Under the pieces are notes generated by a model. The model had not been told where the DNA came from. It saw nothing but the letters and a program-made list of their open reading frames with translations, and searched no databases. Position numbers and translations under genes: made by a program. A stretch of DNA of 64,000 bases, taken from assembly GCA_018907035.1 (NCBI GenBank), contig JACCIC010000034.1:2532001-2596000 (forward strand), written 5' to 3'. The number at the start of each line of letters is the position of its first letter. Position 1 is the first letter of the stretch. Positions 60,601 through 64,000 of this stretch are shown piece by piece. The DNA is from Sycobia sp. Sy_11. Taxonomy: Eukaryota > Arthropoda > Insecta > Hymenoptera > Epichrysomallidae.

Positions 60601-61834
60601 AAATAAGATTATCTGCTGTGGGATGTAATTTCTATGTTTACAGAACATTTATGTTAAAAGATTAAAAAATATTTGATTTTCGACTTATTTGATCAATTGA
60701 AATTAATTTTTATAATATACTGGGAAATTCTGTTTTACTTTTAACCATATAATAATACTATTTATTTAAAATGGAATTTTTGGATTTATAATTGTAACTT
60801 CTTCTTTTGCAATCAACTATATGAATGCTCGACAACGATTCAAAATTCGAATTTAAAAAAATACGTTTCAATAAGATATTAATAAGCATATAGTAAAAGA
60901 TTCGACATAGAGTTACATATTTATTATCTATACGTATGTAAACACCCAAAAGTCACTCTTGAAATGATCAGTTTTCTTAAATATATTTTCCTTCTTAACT
61001 ACGAAATCATGCAGGTGAGACATAAGATGAATCGTTAAAGTGTTCAAAACTATACTAGTTTTTTGCATAAGTGATATATGTGTATATATGTATATATATA
61101 AACCGATAAAAAAAGTTTAAAAAATATTCTAAATGATTTATTGTGCAAAAGATATATATAAGAACATTTGCCATTTTGTTGTGATTGAAGTTCAAAGAGT
61201 GGAAAGACCTGTTTTTATGTTTCGCTTTCAGTATAAAGTTAAAAATGGTGCAGCCCTGTATTTGAGCAAGATTTATATAGCTATATATATATATATATAT
61301 ATACACATATAGGTAGCTGCTGAATAATCTGGCCGATCAAATTTATTGAACCACGTATAAAGTCGGTGTAGAAAGCAGTCCGAAGTATAGTCTGCATTAA
61401 TTCAATGTCATTTCCAGTTTCGAGGCAGAATATGGCCGCCAAGATGGTTATAATTTAAAAAATATGCAAGATATAAGTGACCGTTTCATTCTTACTTGTC
61501 AGTAGAAATAATCGAGAAATGCAATAATGGGTAATTGATTATTGACATTATTTGAACATTGAAATAGTTTATATATGTGAATGTGTTTCTATTTCCAGTT
61601 TATTTTTTAATTTTACCTTGAGAATAGTTTCTTCTACCAAAACAACTATGATCAGTGCGAAATAGTTTCAAACTCCATATTTCAACATAATTTTCGCCAT
61701 AATAATGTCCAATACTCCTGGACTTTAGAATGTAAGAGAATTCATTTTTTAGTAATGCTTGCCTGCCTTCCTTTATTTAGGTTTAAACTATCTCGCCAGG
61801 TAAATAGACATCATATGTTTCGATACCCGTAATG

Positions 61835-61865
<31 letters not shown>

Positions 61866-62200
61866 TTTATTTATTTATTTATTATATACATTTCATATAT
61901 ACTCAAATAATTTAATTTAATATAAACAAGTTTTTTAACATACATTTAAAGTTATTTCACATTATGGTCACGACTCTCGGGGTGAATTATAGCAGTATAT
62001 AAGTATATAATAATCTCAACGTCTACCTACGTATTTCTGCAGCCATCGCTTGCGTAAATAGTAGCAGTAATATATATAGTACCACGAGTCTTAGAATAAT
62101 ATCAATGGCGCTATTATAGAAAAAGTGAATTATTATTATCTAGAAATCACTATAAACATAGGGGGGTGGAGGAAAATTTAAAAAATGTTCGCGATCACTC
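60600..62200. other. AT-rich gene-free stretch
   Basis: Short TA arrays and a transposon-end-like word near 61,261 only. Confidence 0.45.
61838..61882. repeat. (TA)n(TTTA)n microsatellite
   Basis: TA array of about 24 bp passing into TTTA tetranucleotides. A 20-bp TA array also lies at 61,283-61,302. Confidence 0.96.
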
Positions 62201-62204
62201 GCAC

Positions 62205-62207
<3 letters not shown>

Positions 62208-62254
<47 letters not shown>
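62208..62254. repeat. (CA)n microsatellite
   Basis: Uninterrupted CA array of about 47 bp. Confidence 0.97.
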
Positions 62255-62259
<5 letters not shown>

Positions 62260-62432
62260 AGCGGAGCGTTAAGTAGTCCTCAAATTTTTCACCCGGGCGT
62301 CATACGTATCTACCCGGCTCTCGATCAATCACGTGCCTATTCATCTCGAGAGCAGAGGGAAAGCATCGTCTCAAAACGATCGGAGCGCGTAAGCATCGGA
62401 CCGCACGTTGGCCCCACCCCTATTCGTCTCTC

Positions 62433-62435
<3 letters not shown>

Positions 62436-62485
<50 letters not shown>

Positions 62486-62522
62486 AGAGAGAGAGAGAGA
62501 GAGGGGGGAGAGAGAGAGAGAG
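62436..62522. repeat. (TA)n then (GA)n microsatellite
   Basis: About 45 bp of TA, a short GTTA bridge, then GA to 62,522 with a GGGGGG interruption. Confidence 0.97.
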
Positions 62523-62713
62523 ACATATAGAGAAAGAGAACAAATTTCACGTATTTGTAAAACTGAAAATAGATCATTTTTCAAGGCGACCTCTTGGCGC
62601 GTTTGCGCGCGCACCTTTCAAGCACACGCGGCGGTCCTCCGCCTCGGTCGCTTTTGTATGTATTTTAGGTCGGCGTGTTTAGCTATATAGCGCTCTTCAT
62701 CACAGGCCTGCAG

Positions 62714-62716
<3 letters not shown>

Positions 62717-62771
<55 letters not shown>
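62717..62771. repeat. (TA)n microsatellite
   Basis: Uninterrupted TA array of about 54 bp. Confidence 0.98.
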
Positions 62772-62774
<3 letters not shown>

Positions 62775-63076
62775 GCGGTCTGAAAGCGCCTTGTTCTCTG
62801 ATTACGCATGTATATATGCTTAAACACACACACGCGCACGCGCGTAGGTCGCTGAGCTGAGACAAGGTTTAATGCACGCCGATTTATACCATTAAGTGAC
62901 GTGTAAATCCGACTTATTCGCACGCCACTCGACGATCGTCAGTCATTGTATATTCTCCTGAACGGAGTAGGATTTTAGAATATATGTCTAGAATTACGAC
63001 CATCGGTGTCACGCGCTGAGGCTTGCGCATTTAAAGTGCGGGACGTCCGCCTTCAATGCTACATTGCGCACCGATT

Positions 63077-63078
<2 letters not shown>

Positions 63079-63127
<49 letters not shown>
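63079..63127. repeat. (TA)n microsatellite
   Basis: Uninterrupted TA array of about 49 bp. Confidence 0.98.
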
Positions 63128-63129
<2 letters not shown>

Positions 63130-63289
63130 TTTGCACATCGAGTTCGTCGTAGCTCGTTTTACCCCCCTCAAACTTTGTCTCGGTTCCTGTGCTGGATGGA
63201 ACTGCGATGGATATCGGTGACGAAATGAGGTAGCGGGCGGTAAGGGGGGTACGGAAGCGCGAGAACGGTTCAGCAAGGTCAAAGCTGCT

Positions 63290-64000
63290 TTTCATCGATT
63301 TTAGTACCTATCAAGTCACACGTTTGTTAAGATCCTGATTGTATCTTTTATATAAGAGACTTAATTTCTGGCTTTATAGAAGCATCTGATTTTCATAGTG
63401 TTTTATGACTAAACTGGCGGGAGTAATAAGTTTGTGCCTTTTGTTTTAAATTTGTCAAGCGTGTATTACACGTATATAAAAGAATAATGTGTAATGAATT
63501 ACATGGAATATATAGCGATTTCTTCATCAGATTGGGTAATACATGATGATAAACTTTAAAGGAATGCCACACATATTGCGTACATAGAAAAAATTAGTTA
63601 AAACAAGTACTTCCTCTGTTCAATGCGCAAATTATACCATGCTTTTTGGATCGCTCAATAAAATGGAACAAAAGGGAGCCCAGCATCGATCTCTTCTTTT
63701 GAGTTTAATATAAATTCTGAACCCAAAGGGATAGAAAGATAAATTTGGCATGTAATTCGAGTAAGCTGCGAGTTGATTCTCTATATCAATCTCTATAAAC
63801 ATAGAAAAGTATCCCCGAAATGAGAGATGCGAAATGTTAAATGACGAAAAGCAAAGATAAAATATTTCTTAAGGGGAAATTATCGACAGCATAACATATT
63901 TCTTATCTTAATACATATTAACGTGATACAACAGTTAAAAATAAACAATTACCTTGAAGTTTTCATATGGTGTAAGCTCAAAACAAATTCCGATACAGCA
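63290..64000. other. AT-rich gene-free end of window
   Basis: I see nothing recognisable here. Confidence 0.5.

Overview
This window looks like nuclear DNA from a eukaryote, most likely an arthropod and plausibly a hymenopteran (ant or wasp). That guess rests on abundant undepleted CpG, sharp alternation of AT-rich and CpG-rich blocks, extreme density of TA/GA/CA microsatellites, and relics of APE-type LINEs plus a tRNA-derived SINE. Nothing in the window fixes the species. I see no intact protein-coding gene, no rRNA or functional tRNA gene and no prokaryotic-type operon. Almost every longer open frame is a microsatellite read through as a dipeptide repeat (Tyr-Ile, Ser-Leu, Glu-Arg, Thr-His, Cys-Val). 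The window is best read as a gene desert or the interior of very long introns.

Layout. 1-11,000: microsatellite-rich DNA with CpG-rich blocks at about 500-760, 1,190-1,450, 3,600-4,230 and 8,860-9,990; the third block-like zone ends in a 20-bp GC-only palindrome at 9,079-9,098. 11,000-13,200: AT-rich, with an orphan SINE tail (11,184-11,250), a small tandem repeat with a palindrome (11,575-11,647) and a complete foldback-type element (12,515-13,095). 13,500-16,600: long CT tract and GC-rich blocks. 16,600-20,000: a transposon graveyard holding a decayed LINE endonuclease on the plus strand (17,350-18,030), a half copy of the foldback element (18,745-19,030) and a decayed LINE reverse transcriptase on the minus strand (19,040-19,920). 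20,000-40,000: alternating AT-rich unique DNA and CpG-rich blocks, the clearest at 28,540-29,460 and 31,260-32,140. 40,161-40,376: a tRNA-derived SINE on the minus strand. 40,400-54,000: mostly AT-rich DNA with TA arrays, then a very GC-rich block at 53,480-53,960. 54,440-57,300: AT-rich, with a possible further LINE fragment near 57,040. 57,400-60,450: CpG-rich blocks. 60,450-64,000: AT-rich again, with dense TA/CA/GA arrays at the end.

How the parts relate. The mobile-element relics are linked: the full foldback element at 12.5-13.1 kb and the half copy at 18.7-19.0 kb are the same family in opposite orientation, and the half copy abuts the LINE reverse transcriptase relic. The orphan tail at 11.2 kb shares a 19-bp exact match with the 3' end of the SINE at 40.2 kb. 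The CpG-rich blocks without microsatellites are candidates for regulatory DNA, but no gene is visible here to which they could be assigned.
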